DNA of 64,000 nt from Slackia heliotrinireducens DSM 20476 (GCF_000023885.1 NC_013165.1:1178001-1242000); one strand, 5' to 3'; shown: positions 37,447 to 47,311, counted from the first letter of the stretch. The notes: a model not told the origin generated them from the sequence alone. A program made the numbers and translations.

Positions 37447-38631
37447 CTACGCGTCCATACGGGTGCGGACGGCCTTGGCCAGCTGCTCGAATGCCACTTC
37501 GAGAATGGCCCGCGGACAAGCGATGTTGATGCGGATGAAACCGGAGCCCTCAAGTCCGAACATGGTGCCTTCGTCCACCCAAAGCTTGGCGTCGTGTTCC
37601 ACCATGCGGTAGAGCTCGCCTGCGGTCAACCCCAGGTCGTTGCAGTCTATCCAGATCAGATAGGTGCTTTCGGGCTCGACGACGCGCAGTTCGGGCACGA
37701 AGTCCGCCAGATATCCCTTCACGTACTCCAGGTTGCCTTCCAGATAATCCTTCACCTGGCGCAGCCAGTCGTCGCCGTGCTCGTAGGCGGCTTGGGCGGC
37801 CGTAAGACCCAGGACGTTCACGCCGGACTGGCCGGTGGCCTTGATCGCGGTCTTGAAACGGGCCCGCATGTCCGGGTCGGCTATGAACACGTTCGACGCC
37901 TGCAGGCCTGCCAGGTTGAAGGTCTTGCTGGGCGCCGTGCAGGTCACGCAGCGCTTTTCGAACCGGGGGCTCAGCGAGGCGAACACCGTGTGGGTGTGGC
38001 CGGGTCGTGCGAAATCGGCGTGGATCTCGTCCGACACCACGATGACGTCATGGTCCAGGCAGATTTCGCCCAGGCGGCGAAGCTCGTCGGGGGTCCAGAC
38101 GCGCCCGACGGGGTTGTGGGGGTTGCACAGCAGGAACAGCTTCACGTCGTTGTCTTCGATGCATGCTTCGAAATCGTCGAAATCGATGGCGTACTTCTCG
38201 CCGTCGAACACCAGAGGCGACCTGACCAGGGTGCGCCCGCCGTCTTCCACCACCTCTCTGAAGGGATAGTACACGGGTGGCTGGATGAGCACGCCGTCAC
38301 CCGGCTCGGTGAACGCCGCCACCGCGGTGGCCAGGGCGTATACAACGCCGGGGGAGAGGACGATCCAGCTGCGGGACGGGGCGTAGCCGTGATGGCGTTC
38401 GAACCACGAGCGCACGGCATCGTAGTAGGGGGCCGACGGGTCGGTGTAGCCGAATATGCCGTGGCGCACACGTTCTGTCAGGGCGTCGAGGACCTCCTGC
38501 GGCGCGGGGAAGTCCATGTCCGCCACCCACAAGGGGATGAGATCCGCCGATTTGCCCCTCTCTTCGGCGTTGTCGTACTTGACGCTGTCGGTGCCGTACC
38601 GGTCGATGATGCGGTCGAAATCGTAGATCAT
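37447..38631 (-). CDS. PatB/MalY family PLP aminotransferase (cystathionine beta-lyase-like)
   Basis: Fold-type I PLP enzyme, 394 aa, of the MalY/PatB group (C-S lyase on cystathionine or related thioethers). Family blocks: LIPLWVADMDFPAPQEVLDAL, VLSPGVVYALATAV, LCNPHNPVGRVWTPDEL, VVSDEIHADFA and the PLP lysine in TCTAPSKTFNLAGLQ. The exact substrate is unknown; a regulatory role like MalY cannot be excluded. ATGGAGCAAGC precedes the ATG on the minus strand. It is divergent from rnj. Confidence 0.9.
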   Translation of the reverse strand: MIYDFDRIIDRYGTDSVKYDNAEERGKSADLIPLWVADMDFPAPQEVLDALTERVRHGIFGYTDPSAPYYDAVRSWFERHHGYAPSRSWIVLSPGVVYALATAVAAFTEPGDGVLIQPPVYYPFREVVEDGGRTLVRSPLVFDGEKYAIDFDDFEACIEDNDVKLFLLCNPHNPVGRVWTPDELRRLGEICLDHDVIVVSDEIHADFARPGHTHTVFASLSPRFEKRCVTCTAPSKTFNLAGLQASNVFIADPDMRARFKTAIKATGQSGVNVLGLTAAQAAYEHGDDWLRQVKDYLEGNLEYVKGYLADFVPELRVVEPESTYLIWIDCNDLGLTAGELYRMVEHDAKLWVDEGTMFGLEGSGFIRINIACPRAILEVAFEQLAKAVRTRMDA

Positions 38632-38944
38632 GCTTGCTCCATTTCGCTCGTGTACGGAGCCATTCTATATCTAATTGAAGGACACGGTACGCACAACGCG
38701 TGGCGGTTCGGCACTTTCGCCCGCTGGAATTGTGGGACTCATGTGGCGTAAGATGGCCTCTGCGTTTGGAAAAATCGTATGAATGCAGTACTATATAGCG
38801 TCATACGCTCAGGCTGCGTGCTCCGGTTAACGGCTGTCGAGCTGCAAATCGCCTGATTAAAACGAATGTTACGTCGGACAGGCCCCCTTCTGGACCGACG
38901 TTGTGTACAACATGAATACCACCAATTCGAAGGAGTTTATCGAT
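38632..38944. other. Divergent intergenic region between patB-like gene and rnj
   Basis: 313 bases without a convincing gene. The plus strand has a promoter (next entry). The minus strand has an AT-rich stretch near 38672-38690 that may hold the patB-like gene's promoter, without a clean hexamer pair. GTG (38903) and ATG (38912) codons in frame with rnj lie at the right edge. Confidence 0.5.
38766..38794 (+). promoter_or_regulatory. Candidate promoter for rnj
   Basis: TTGGAA (38766-38771), 17-base spacer, TACTAT (38789-38794). It would give a leader of about 145 bases before rnj. Confidence 0.5.
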
Positions 38945-40837
38945 TTGAGCAATGGAAAACCTAGCGGCAAGGCCGCACAGTCCAAGGACGCTTCCAACGG
39001 CGTCCAGCCTTCGGCTGCGTCGGGCAACAAGAAGACCCGCCGCACGCGCCATGTGACTCTCGAACACGAGCGTCCCCACATCACCCGCGAGGTGGATTCT
39101 GCCAAGAAGGAATCCTTCGCCAAAGCGCGCACCCGCAATTCCCGCAAGTCCTCGGTGAACAAAGGCGGGGCCGTCAAGCACAAGAGCGACGCTCTCATGC
39201 GCATCATCCCCTTGGGCGGTTTGGACGGCATCGGCAAGAACATGACCGCGTTCGAATGCGGCGACGACATGGTGCTCATCGACGCAGGCCTCATGTTCCC
39301 CGACGACGGGCATCCCGGCGTCGACCTCATCCTGCCCGACTACACCTACGTGCTCGAAAACGAGCACAAGCTGCGGGGCATCCTGGTCACCCACGGCCAC
39401 GAGGACCACACGGGTTCGCTTCCGTACCTGATGAAGGATCTGTCCTCCAAGGTGCCCATCTACGCCACCAAGCTCACGTTGGGCCTGATAGAGGGCAAGT
39501 TCCAGGAGCATCGCGTCAAGGCGCGCCTGCAGGAGATCCACGCCGGCGACGAAATCAAGCTGGGCAGCTTCGTCATCGACTTCTTCGCCGTGAACCATTC
39601 CATCCCGGGCGCGGTGGGCGTGTTTTTGCAATCGCCCGCGGGCAACATCCTGCACACCGGCGACTTCAAGCTAGACCAGACGCCCATCGACGGCATCCAC
39701 ACCGACTTCGGGGCCATGGCGCGCTTCAGCAAGATCGGCGTCGACCTCATGCTGTCCGACTCCACCAACGCCATGAAGACCACCTTCACGCCCTCCGAAG
39801 CCGAGGTGGGCAAGGCCCTGCGCAGCATCATCGAGAACGCCAAGGGCCGCGTGATCATCGCCAGCTTCGCAAGCCATATCCACCGTTTGCAGCAGATCGC
39901 CGACGCTGCGGTGGCCAACGGCCGCAAGGTCGTGGTCACGGGTCGTTCCATGATCCAGAACACCGACATCGCCCGCCGTCTGGGCTACCTTCACATCCAG
40001 GACATCGACCTGATCGACGCCTACGATCTGAAGGACATGCCGGCCGACAAAGTCGTCATCATGTGCACCGGCAGCCAGGGAGAGCCCCTGTCGGCGCTGT
40101 CCCGCATCGCCAACGGAGAGCACCGCACCATCGATATCGACCCTGGCGACACGGTCATCATCTCCGCCACGCCGGTCCCCGGCAACGAGAAGGCCGTCAC
40201 CCGCGTGGTGAATTCCCTGTCCAAGATCGGCTGCGAGGTGTACGACAAGTCCCGCGCCATGGTGCACGTGTCCGGCCACGCCGGTTCCGAAGAGCTGAAG
40301 ATCGTCATGTCCATCGCGAAGCCCAAGGCCTTCATGCCGGTCCACGGCGAAGCCGCCCACCTGCGCGCCCATGCGCGTTTGGCCGAAGCGGTGGGCATTC
40401 CCCACGACAACATCTTCGTCTGCGACAACGGCGACACGCTGGAGCTTTCTCCGTCGGGCGTCAGGCGCGGAGAGCCGGTCGAGAGCGGCATCGTGTACGT
40501 CGACGGTCTGTCGGTGGGCGATACCACCCGCGACGTGCTGTCCGAGCGCACGCAGCTGTCCAACTCGGGTTTGGCCTCCATCAGCGTGGCCATCGACCCA
40601 GCTCACGGCCGTTCCTGCGGCGACGTGATTATCGAGATGAAGGGCATCACCGGCGGCGACGTGTCCGAGCTGCGGGCCGAGGCCCACGACCGCATTGCCA
40701 GCGCCCTGCAGCGCGGCATGGACAAGAACGAGCGCGGCAAATCCTTGGAGAAGCACCTTCGCGACACCATGTACTCGCTTCTTTGGGAGAAGACCAAGCA
40801 GCGGCCCATCGTCATCGTCTCCATCATCGAGGTGTAG
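38945..40837 (+). CDS. rnj: Ribonuclease J
   Basis: Metallo-beta-lactamase/beta-CASP ribonuclease with endo- and 5'-exonuclease activity in mRNA decay and rRNA maturation. The zinc motif HGHEDH is at about residues 157-162. The beta-CASP part includes MLSDSTNAMKTTFTPSE and the later motif MVHVSGHAGSEEL. About 80 N-terminal residues are a basic, low-complexity extension (KKTRRTRHVTLEHERP...) before the core begins at about residue 85. A TTG start at 38945 was chosen because AAGGAG (38930-38935) is 9 bases upstream; ATG at 38912 is the alternative. RNase J and RNase Y both occur in this window. Confidence 0.88.
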   Translation: MSNGKPSGKAAQSKDASNGVQPSAASGNKKTRRTRHVTLEHERPHITREVDSAKKESFAKARTRNSRKSSVNKGGAVKHKSDALMRIIPLGGLDGIGKNMTAFECGDDMVLIDAGLMFPDDGHPGVDLILPDYTYVLENEHKLRGILVTHGHEDHTGSLPYLMKDLSSKVPIYATKLTLGLIEGKFQEHRVKARLQEIHAGDEIKLGSFVIDFFAVNHSIPGAVGVFLQSPAGNILHTGDFKLDQTPIDGIHTDFGAMARFSKIGVDLMLSDSTNAMKTTFTPSEAEVGKALRSIIENAKGRVIIASFASHIHRLQQIADAAVANGRKVVVTGRSMIQNTDIARRLGYLHIQDIDLIDAYDLKDMPADKVVIMCTGSQGEPLSALSRIANGEHRTIDIDPGDTVIISATPVPGNEKAVTRVVNSLSKIGCEVYDKSRAMVHVSGHAGSEELKIVMSIAKPKAFMPVHGEAAHLRAHARLAEAVGIPHDNIFVCDNGDTLELSPSGVRRGEPVESGIVYVDGLSVGDTTRDVLSERTQLSNSGLASISVAIDPAHGRSCGDVIIEMKGITGGDVSELRAEAHDRIASALQRGMDKNERGKSLEKHLRDTMYSLLWEKTKQRPIVIVSIIEV

Positions 40838-40875
40838 AAACCGCGCGTCGTTTTCGATTGTTTGACGGGTTCATC

Positions 40876-40905
40876 GGAGGGTTCGCATGTCGGGCCCTCC
40901 GTTTG
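40876..40905 (+). terminator. Weak terminator after rnj
   Basis: GGAGGG (40876-40881) pairs with CCCTCC (40895-40900), followed by GTTTGC. The ftsK promoter starts directly after. Confidence 0.45.
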
Positions 40906-40912
40906 CTATAAT
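40904..40912 (+). promoter_or_regulatory. Extended -10 promoter for ftsK operon
   Basis: TGCTATAAT: TATAAT at 40907-40912 with a TGn extension and no good -35. The leader is about 57 bases. Confidence 0.6.
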
Positions 40913-40928
40913 CAATCAATTACAACTA

Positions 40929-40962
40929 TAAACACAGCAGTAAACGCAGCATAAACGCAGTA
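40929..40962 (+). repeat. Three short tandem repeats in the ftsK leader
   Basis: TAAACACAGCAG, TAAACGCAGCA and TAAACGCAGTA follow one another directly, ending at the Shine-Dalgarno AAGGAGA. The meaning is unknown. Confidence 0.6.
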
Positions 40963-40976
40963 TAAGGAGAGCATAC

Positions 40977-43900
40977 GTGGCAAGAGGATCCAATTCTGCC
41001 GCCAAATCCAAATCGAATGCGTCCAAATCGAGCAGGGCGAAGGCGAACGGCTCCGCTGCCAAGGAGCCGGAAAGCCGCGTGCCTCTGAAGAAGGCCCAGA
41101 AGGGTTCCGGCGCGAAGGCCTCGAAGGCGTCCGAACAGAAGGTCGTGGCCACTGAGTCGCCTTTGCTGGACGAGCGCACCAAGCGCGACATCCTGGGCGT
41201 GGTGCTGGGCGTCTTCGCAGTGGCGCTGCTCGTTACCATGGTGGTGAAGCCCCAGGGCATCGTCACGTCGTTTTTGGCGAATACCATCCACGTCGGCCTG
41301 GGTGTCGGCGCCTACATCCTTCCCATCATCCTGATCGTCGTGTGCGTAAGCCTGTTCGTGCGCACCGAGCGCAGGTATTTCGCGCTGCGCATGGCCATCG
41401 GCCTGTTCCTGATACTCATCTGCATCATGTCGCTGTTCGCGCTGTACACCTCGGGCGGCGAGGCGGACTCCATCCTGTTCGCGCCCGAGAACCTGGCCAC
41501 CCACGGGGGATACGTGGGCGCGGGCATCGCCTGGGTGCTGCTCAACCTGTTCGGCCGCGCGGTGGGAACCGTGTTCCTGCTGGGCTTGGGCATCGGCGCC
41601 GCCATCATCATCGGCTTCAGCGTGTCGGGTGTCATCAGCCTGGTGCAGGAGAAGGCCGAAGAGCAGCGGCAGCGCCGATTGGACCGCAAGGCCGAGGAGT
41701 ACGCGCTGTACGACAACCAGCCCTATGACGTGGAACCCGACCCCGTCCAGCACGAGCCCCGCATCGTGCAGGCCCCGGCACCTGCGGAAAACCGCGTTGC
41801 CTCCGGCCTGCGCACCCGCATTCTGGGCGGCGGCTCCGGCACGGCGCACAGCGTTTCGGCAAGCGCGGGTGCAGGCGCCTACGCCGATGACTACGAATAC
41901 GAGGAGCCCGCAAGCTCCGCCCAGACCCGCACGTTCGTGAGCCCCTTCAGCCAGGTCCGCGAGGTGGCGGGATTCAGCGCCAAGAACAACGCGTCACCGG
42001 ATGTGCAGCGCCTGCCGTCCACGAGCCATGTGCCCCGCGACCTGTCCAAACCTCGCCGCGCCACCATGACCCTGCGTGAGCAGGCGTCGGCCGGGCTGGG
42101 GGACTACGGTCCCGGAGCCGACAACATGGACATGTACTGGCCGGGCGAATACGCCTACGAGGACGCAGGCTACATGGATGCCGTGTCGGACCGCGACGAG
42201 GGCGACCCCTACGGAACCGCCGTCAACGACTCCGACGCGTACTCTTCTGCAAACACCCAGGTCCTGGGTGCGGGTGCGCCTCCGCAGTCTGCCGCGCCGA
42301 CGACCTATGTGCCCCCTGAGTTCACCCCTGCCACCCGCACGGGCCAGAAGGCCATGACCCGCCGCCTCAACCGCATAAGCGACGAGCCCGCCGCACCCCA
42401 GCCCGAGCAGCAGGAAGAACCCGCCGCCACGAAGAAGGCTCCCAAGACCCGGGCTTTGAACAAGAAGCCGGCATCCAAGAAGAAGGCCGACACCGCCGCC
42501 GAGGTCCGCGACGGATTTGTGCTGCCTTCGCCCGACCTGGTGAAGAGCAGCGGACGCGCCGCCAAGGCAAACGACGCCGAGCTGCGCTCCACCGCCGCCG
42601 AGCTGCAAACCACTCTGGAGGACTTCGGCATCATGGCCACGGTGGTGGACTGGGTGGCGGGCCCTACGGTCACACTGTTCAAGGTCGACCTTCCCAGCGG
42701 CGTGCGCGTGAACCGCATCATGAACCTGACCAACGACATCGCCCTGGCCCTGGCTTCGCCGGGCGTGCGCATCTTCGCCCCTGTTCCCGGCACGAATTAC
42801 GTGGGCATCGAGGTTCCCAACAAGACCCGTCAGTCGGTGCTTCTGGGCGACGTGCTCAAGCATGTCAAGGGCGGCCCTCTGATGGTGGCCATCGGCAAGG
42901 ACGTTGAGGGGCATCCCATCACGGCCGACCTGGCCAAAATGCCCCACCTGCTGGTGGCAGGCACCACCGGCTCCGGCAAATCCGTGGCCATCAACTCCAT
43001 GATCATGACCATCCTCATGCGGGCCACCCCCGACGAGGTGCGCCTGATCATGGTTGACCCCAAGCGCGTCGAATTCACGCCCTACAATGGCATCCCGCAC
43101 CTGTACGTGCCCGTGGTCAACGACAATAAGGAAGCAGCCAGCGCTTTGGCCTGGGGCGTTGCGGAAATGGAACGCCGTTTGAAGGTGCTTTCCAAACACG
43201 GCGTCCGCAACATCTCTCAGTACAACGCAAAGGTCGACGCCGGCGAGATCGACGAGCCCGATCTGACAGAGGACGGCGCCCAGGTGCGCAAGCTTCCCTA
43301 TATCGTTATCGTCATCGACGAGCTGGCCGACCTGATGATGAACGTGGGTAAGGAAGTGGAGCTGTCCATCAGCCGCATCGCGCAGCTGGCGCGCGCGGCG
43401 GGCATCCACCTGATTCTGGCAACCCAGCGTCCGTCCACCAACGTTGTGACGGGCCTGATCAAGGCGAACATCACCAACCGCATGGCGCTCACGGTGGCTT
43501 CCGGCATCGACAGCCGCGTCATTCTGGATGAGACCGGCGCCGAGAACCTCATCGGCCAGGGCGACATGCTTTACGGCAAGCCGGAATATCCCAAGCCGGT
43601 GCGCATCCAGAGCTGCTTTGTGGACGAGGACGAGATCGAAGCGGTGGTCGAGCACCTGAAGACCCAGGGCGAGCCCGAATACCACAACGAGATCCTCAAC
43701 GTGAACGTCATCGGCCTGGGTTCGTCCATGCCCGACGGGTCCGGAGGAAGCTCCACATCCCTCGATCCGCTCATTTGGGAAGCCGCAGATATAGTGGTTT
43801 CAAGCGGATTGGGCTCAACATCCAACATCCAACGCAGACTGAGTGTAGGCTATTCCCGAGCTGGACGTATAATGGACATGCTCGAAGAAAAAGGGATCGT

Positions 43901-44012
43901 AGGTCCCCCCAATGGAAGCAAGCCCCGTGAGGTGCTTGTCGATGAGCTCGAATTGGAAACGCTGAAGAGTTTTGAGCTGCACGACGAGCAAAAGGGTTCT
44001 ATCGGATTTTAA
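40977..44012 (+). CDS. ftsK: DNA translocase FtsK/SpoIIIE
   Basis: Septal, ATP-driven DNA pump that clears the chromosome from the division site. A basic N-terminal tail (to about residue 70) is followed by four membrane helices (about 75-225), a long disordered linker rich in Pro, Ala and Glu (about 230-520), and the motor. Walker A GTTGSGKS is near residues 662-669 and Walker B is in YIVIVIDELADLM. The C-terminal gamma domain (SNIQRRLSVGYSRAGRIMDMLE) reads orienting sequences. The GTG start follows AAGGAGA. At 1011 aa it is longer than Bacillus SpoIIIE because of the linker. It heads the operon with rodZ. Confidence 0.95.
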   Translation: MARGSNSAAKSKSNASKSSRAKANGSAAKEPESRVPLKKAQKGSGAKASKASEQKVVATESPLLDERTKRDILGVVLGVFAVALLVTMVVKPQGIVTSFLANTIHVGLGVGAYILPIILIVVCVSLFVRTERRYFALRMAIGLFLILICIMSLFALYTSGGEADSILFAPENLATHGGYVGAGIAWVLLNLFGRAVGTVFLLGLGIGAAIIIGFSVSGVISLVQEKAEEQRQRRLDRKAEEYALYDNQPYDVEPDPVQHEPRIVQAPAPAENRVASGLRTRILGGGSGTAHSVSASAGAGAYADDYEYEEPASSAQTRTFVSPFSQVREVAGFSAKNNASPDVQRLPSTSHVPRDLSKPRRATMTLREQASAGLGDYGPGADNMDMYWPGEYAYEDAGYMDAVSDRDEGDPYGTAVNDSDAYSSANTQVLGAGAPPQSAAPTTYVPPEFTPATRTGQKAMTRRLNRISDEPAAPQPEQQEEPAATKKAPKTRALNKKPASKKKADTAAEVRDGFVLPSPDLVKSSGRAAKANDAELRSTAAELQTTLEDFGIMATVVDWVAGPTVTLFKVDLPSGVRVNRIMNLTNDIALALASPGVRIFAPVPGTNYVGIEVPNKTRQSVLLGDVLKHVKGGPLMVAIGKDVEGHPITADLAKMPHLLVAGTTGSGKSVAINSMIMTILMRATPDEVRLIMVDPKRVEFTPYNGIPHLYVPVVNDNKEAASALAWGVAEMERRLKVLSKHGVRNISQYNAKVDAGEIDEPDLTEDGAQVRKLPYIVIVIDELADLMMNVGKEVELSISRIAQLARAAGIHLILATQRPSTNVVTGLIKANITNRMALTVASGIDSRVILDETGAENLIGQGDMLYGKPEYPKPVRIQSCFVDEDEIEAVVEHLKTQGEPEYHNEILNVNVIGLGSSMPDGSGGSSTSLDPLIWEAADIVVSSGLGSTSNIQRRLSVGYSRAGRIMDMLEEKGIVGPPNGSKPREVLVDELELETLKSFELHDEQKGSIGF

Positions 44013-44025
44013 GGAGTGATCTGCT

Positions 44026-45435
44026 GTGGCTGAAGCACCGCAGTTCGGAGCCATCCTGCGCCAGGCGCGCGAAGACTCCGGTGAAGATCTGAACACCGTT
44101 GCACGGCGTATCCGCATCCGTCCGGACATCCTCGAACGCATCGAGGAGTCCGACCTGGACGGCATGCCGCCCCGCGGGTATTCCCGCAATATGATCAACG
44201 CATACGCCCGCTACCTGGGTTTGAATCCCACGGAGCTGGTTAAGATGTATCTGGACGCGCAGTATGCGCACCAGATCGACAAGGCCCGCGCGAACATCCG
44301 TCCCTCGGGCTTCAACATGGACACGGGGCGCACCATGCGCGAGCGCCACGAGCTGTCTAACCAAGTGGGGGTGGGAGCGCCCGCGTCCCATTCCTCCTCG
44401 CACGTGCGCCGCAACGAGTCCTTCGAGGACCTGTTCCCGAGCTATGGCGAAACCGGCGGACGCCTGTCATCCTCCGGTGCCGGCGCCTATTCCGGAAGCT
44501 CCGCTTCGACCCGCTCGCTGGACAGCGCCATCACGTCCCGCGGCGCCTCCAGCGGCCTGGGCTCGGTGCATGTGGGCTCCTGCAACGGGTACGGCGACGG
44601 CCTTTCCCGCCGCCGTTCGCAGTCCGAAAGCAGCCTGACCCGCACCATGGAGCGCGTGCCGCAGAACGGTCGCCGTTCCCGTCGCGACAACGACCTGGGC
44701 GAACAGCCTTATTCCAACACGACGTGGTATGCCAACCAGCAAAACGGGTTCGACCTGCGCAGCAAGCTTCCCTTCATTCTGGCGGCCATCATCATCCTGC
44801 TGCTGGTAGTGGTCATCGCCGTGGTGGTCCAGTCCAGCAAGGCGCCGGCGGAAACCGACGACCAGACCACCATGAACATCTCCGGCATGCCTTCCTCATC
44901 CACCAGCACGTCGGACGACAAGGAAGCCGACAGCGAGAAGGATGCGGCGGCCGAGGAGGAGAAGGCCGAAGAGCCCGCCGAGGTCGCACCCACCGAAACG
45001 GTCATCAAGCTGTCCATTCCTGAGGAGGAGACCGCCTACGTCGAGGTGTACGAGGGTCAGACCTACAGCGAATCCAACGGGGAATCCCGCACGGCTGCGG
45101 AAACCTTCACGGGTCCCTACGAGCAGACGTTCAACGTGAACACCACGTTGCAGATCGTGACCACCAATCCCGACGGCGTGTACGTGACGCAGGATGACGA
45201 ACAGGTGAGCTGGGAGGATTACGGCAGCGGCGTGTACGGCGTCACCTTCCGCTTCGAGGACGTGCTCAAGGCCTGGAACGAGGCCCACGGCATAACCACG
45301 GCGGCGGCCGAGACGACGGATGCGCAGTCTGCCGAATCGGGCGAGGCCGCAGAAGGCGAGGCGGAGCAGCCCGTCGAGACCACGGCGGAGGAGACCGCCG
45401 AAGCGTCTGCGGACGAATCCGCAGAGGTCGCATAG
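44026..45435 (+). CDS. rodZ: RodZ-like cytoskeletal/HTH membrane protein
   Basis: Single-pass membrane protein of the RodZ type, 469 aa. The N-terminal Xre-like HTH (FGAILRQAREDSGEDLNTVARRI...RGYSRNMINAYARYLGL) covers residues 7-75. A Ser/Arg-rich linker runs to about 245, one transmembrane helix (PFILAAIIILLLVVVIAVVV) is at about 248-268, then an acidic stretch, an extracellular beta domain (about 320-425) and an acidic Ala/Glu tail. RodZ links the MreB cytoskeleton to cell-wall synthesis in rods; in this position Bacillus has YmfM. GTG start with AAGGAGTG upstream. Confidence 0.85.
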   Translation: MAEAPQFGAILRQAREDSGEDLNTVARRIRIRPDILERIEESDLDGMPPRGYSRNMINAYARYLGLNPTELVKMYLDAQYAHQIDKARANIRPSGFNMDTGRTMRERHELSNQVGVGAPASHSSSHVRRNESFEDLFPSYGETGGRLSSSGAGAYSGSSASTRSLDSAITSRGASSGLGSVHVGSCNGYGDGLSRRRSQSESSLTRTMERVPQNGRRSRRDNDLGEQPYSNTTWYANQQNGFDLRSKLPFILAAIIILLLVVVIAVVVQSSKAPAETDDQTTMNISGMPSSSTSTSDDKEADSEKDAAAEEEKAEEPAEVAPTETVIKLSIPEEETAYVEVYEGQTYSESNGESRTAAETFTGPYEQTFNVNTTLQIVTTNPDGVYVTQDDEQVSWEDYGSGVYGVTFRFEDVLKAWNEAHGITTAAAETTDAQSAESGEAAEGEAEQPVETTAEETAEASADESAEVA

Positions 45436-45463
45436 TAAAACGAAGACAAAGGGGGAGAGCCCT

Positions 45464-45961
45464 ATGGCAAAAGAATCCAGCTTCGACGTCGTGTCCACCG
45501 TGGACATGCAGGAGATTGACAACGCATACCAGCAGGCGTGTCGCGAGATTGCGACCCGCTACGATTTGAAGGGGTCCGGCGCCAAGATCGACCTGGACAA
45601 GCAGGCCCGCAAGATTACCGTGTCCGCACCTGCCGATTTCGTGGCTAAACAGGTCATCGACGTCATCGGAACCAAGGTTGTCCGCCGCGGCATCGACCTG
45701 GGCGCCGTCAAGTGGGGCGACCCGCAGCCGGCCGCCGGCCAGAGCGTGCGCGTCGTGGCCGACATCGTCGAGGGCATCGACAAGGAAACCGCGAAGAAGA
45801 TCTCTAAGGACATCCGCGACACCAAGCTCAAGGTGAAGGCCACGGTCGAAGGCGACAAGCTGCGCGTCAGCTCCGCCTCCAGGGATGCGCTGCAGGAAGT
45901 CATCCAGTTCCTCAAGGGACAGGACTACGGTCAGCCGCTGCAGTACGTCAACTATCGCTAA
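45464..45961 (+). CDS. yajQ: YajQ/UPF0234 family nucleotide-binding protein
   Basis: A 165-aa YajQ-family protein with two ferredoxin-like domains; some members bind cyclic di-GMP (known for a Xanthomonas homologue), others nucleic acids. The sequence is typical: SFDVVSTVDMQEIDNAYQQA, a TRYDLKGS motif, and the C-terminal VSSASRDALQEVIQFLK followed by QDYGQPLQYVNYR. GGGGGAGAG lies 6 bases before the ATG. It sits within the ftsK-rodZ-rimO operon. The role here is unknown. Confidence 0.92.
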   Translation: MAKESSFDVVSTVDMQEIDNAYQQACREIATRYDLKGSGAKIDLDKQARKITVSAPADFVAKQVIDVIGTKVVRRGIDLGAVKWGDPQPAAGQSVRVVADIVEGIDKETAKKISKDIRDTKLKVKATVEGDKLRVSSASRDALQEVIQFLKGQDYGQPLQYVNYR

Positions 45962-45970
45962 GGATCATAC

Positions 45971-47311
45971 GTGTCGAATATCGATGTAACGTCCGTCCTG
46001 CTGAACGAGCAGGACGGACGTATTCCGTCTGTTAACTTCATCACCCTGGGCTGCGCCAAGAACGAAGTGGACTCGGCCGACATGCAGCGCCGACTGGTGT
46101 CGGCGGGTTTCGCGATCGTCGACGACGCCGAAGACGCCGACGCCGTCATCGTGAACACCTGCTCGTTCATCCAAGCCGCCATCGAGGAGAGCATCGACGT
46201 CATCTTGGAGGTGGCCGGGCTCGCCAACATCGCCGACGGCTCGTCCAAGCTCATCGTCGCAGGCTGCATGCCCGCCCGTTTCGGGGACGATCTGGAATCC
46301 GAGCTGAACGAGGCCAGTGCTTTCGTTCCCTGCAGCAAGGAGGACGACATCGTCGAGGTCGTCCAGCGTACACTGGGCGTGAATCCCGCACCCTTCGCCC
46401 GCGTGGACGTGGAAAGCGGCCCTGCGGCGGCCTATGTCAAGATCAGCGACGGCTGCAACCGCTTCTGCTCGTTCTGTTCCATTCCCTATATCCGCGGACG
46501 TTACCACAGCTTCCCTTACGAGCGCATCCGCGCCTCGGTGGAGCAGTGCATCGCCGAAGGCTCCGTGGAAATCACCCTCATCGGCCAGGATACGGGCTGC
46601 TGGGGCTCGGATTTCGAGGAGAAGTCCACCACGGCGCAGCTTCTGTCGAACCTGGCCGAAGAGTTCCCGGATACGTGGTTCCGTATCATGTACGTCGAGC
46701 CCGACGGCATAACCGACGAGCTGCTGGACGCCATCGCCGCGCATGACAACGTCTGCGACTACCTGGACATGCCGCTGCAGCATGCCAATCCCGAGCTGCT
46801 GAAATCCATGCGCCGCAAGGGCAGCGCCCCTGAGTTCCTGAAGCTTCTGGAACGCATTCGAACCCGCGTGCCGGGCATCACGCTGCGCACCACGCTCATC
46901 ACGGGCTTCCCAGGCGAAACCGAGGAGGCCTTCGACGAGCTCATGGAGTTTCTGGAGGAGGCCGACTTCGATTACGTGGGCGTGTTCCCGTATTCGAGGG
47001 AGGAAGGCACCCGCGCCTACGACCTTCCCGACCAGGTAGAAGAGGAGCTGAAGGTGGCCCGGGCCCAGGAGGTCCGCGACCTGTGCGACGCGGTGGGGTC
47101 GGTTCATACCGCCGATCGCATCGGGAAAGAGCTGGACGTGCTGGTGTTGGGTGCCGAAGAGGACGGCCAGCTGTTCGGACGCGCCATGTGCCAGGCGCCT
47201 GATGTTGATGGCGTGGTATACGTCGACGGAGGCGAAGTGGGCGAAATTGTCCGCGTTACAATTGTGGACACGCTTGCATACGATATGGAAGGCGAAATCA
47301 TTCATGGCTGA
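45971..47311 (+). CDS. rimO: Ribosomal protein S12 methylthiotransferase RimO
   Basis: Radical-SAM enzyme that methylthiolates an aspartate of ribosomal protein S12. The first cluster motif is LGCAKNEVDSADMQ, followed by NTCSFI and AGCMPARF. The radical-SAM motif is CNRFCSFCSIPYIRG (about residues 160-174). A C-terminal TRAM domain is present (about 380-445). The LGCAKN motif and 446-aa length fit RimO. GTG start with weak GGAT upstream. It overlaps the next gene by 8 bases. Confidence 0.93.
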   Translation: MSNIDVTSVLLNEQDGRIPSVNFITLGCAKNEVDSADMQRRLVSAGFAIVDDAEDADAVIVNTCSFIQAAIEESIDVILEVAGLANIADGSSKLIVAGCMPARFGDDLESELNEASAFVPCSKEDDIVEVVQRTLGVNPAPFARVDVESGPAAAYVKISDGCNRFCSFCSIPYIRGRYHSFPYERIRASVEQCIAEGSVEITLIGQDTGCWGSDFEEKSTTAQLLSNLAEEFPDTWFRIMYVEPDGITDELLDAIAAHDNVCDYLDMPLQHANPELLKSMRRKGSAPEFLKLLERIRTRVPGITLRTTLITGFPGETEEAFDELMEFLEEADFDYVGVFPYSREEGTRAYDLPDQVEEELKVARAQEVRDLCDAVGSVHTADRIGKELDVLVLGAEEDGQLFGRAMCQAPDVDGVVYVDGGEVGEIVRVTIVDTLAYDMEGEIIHG

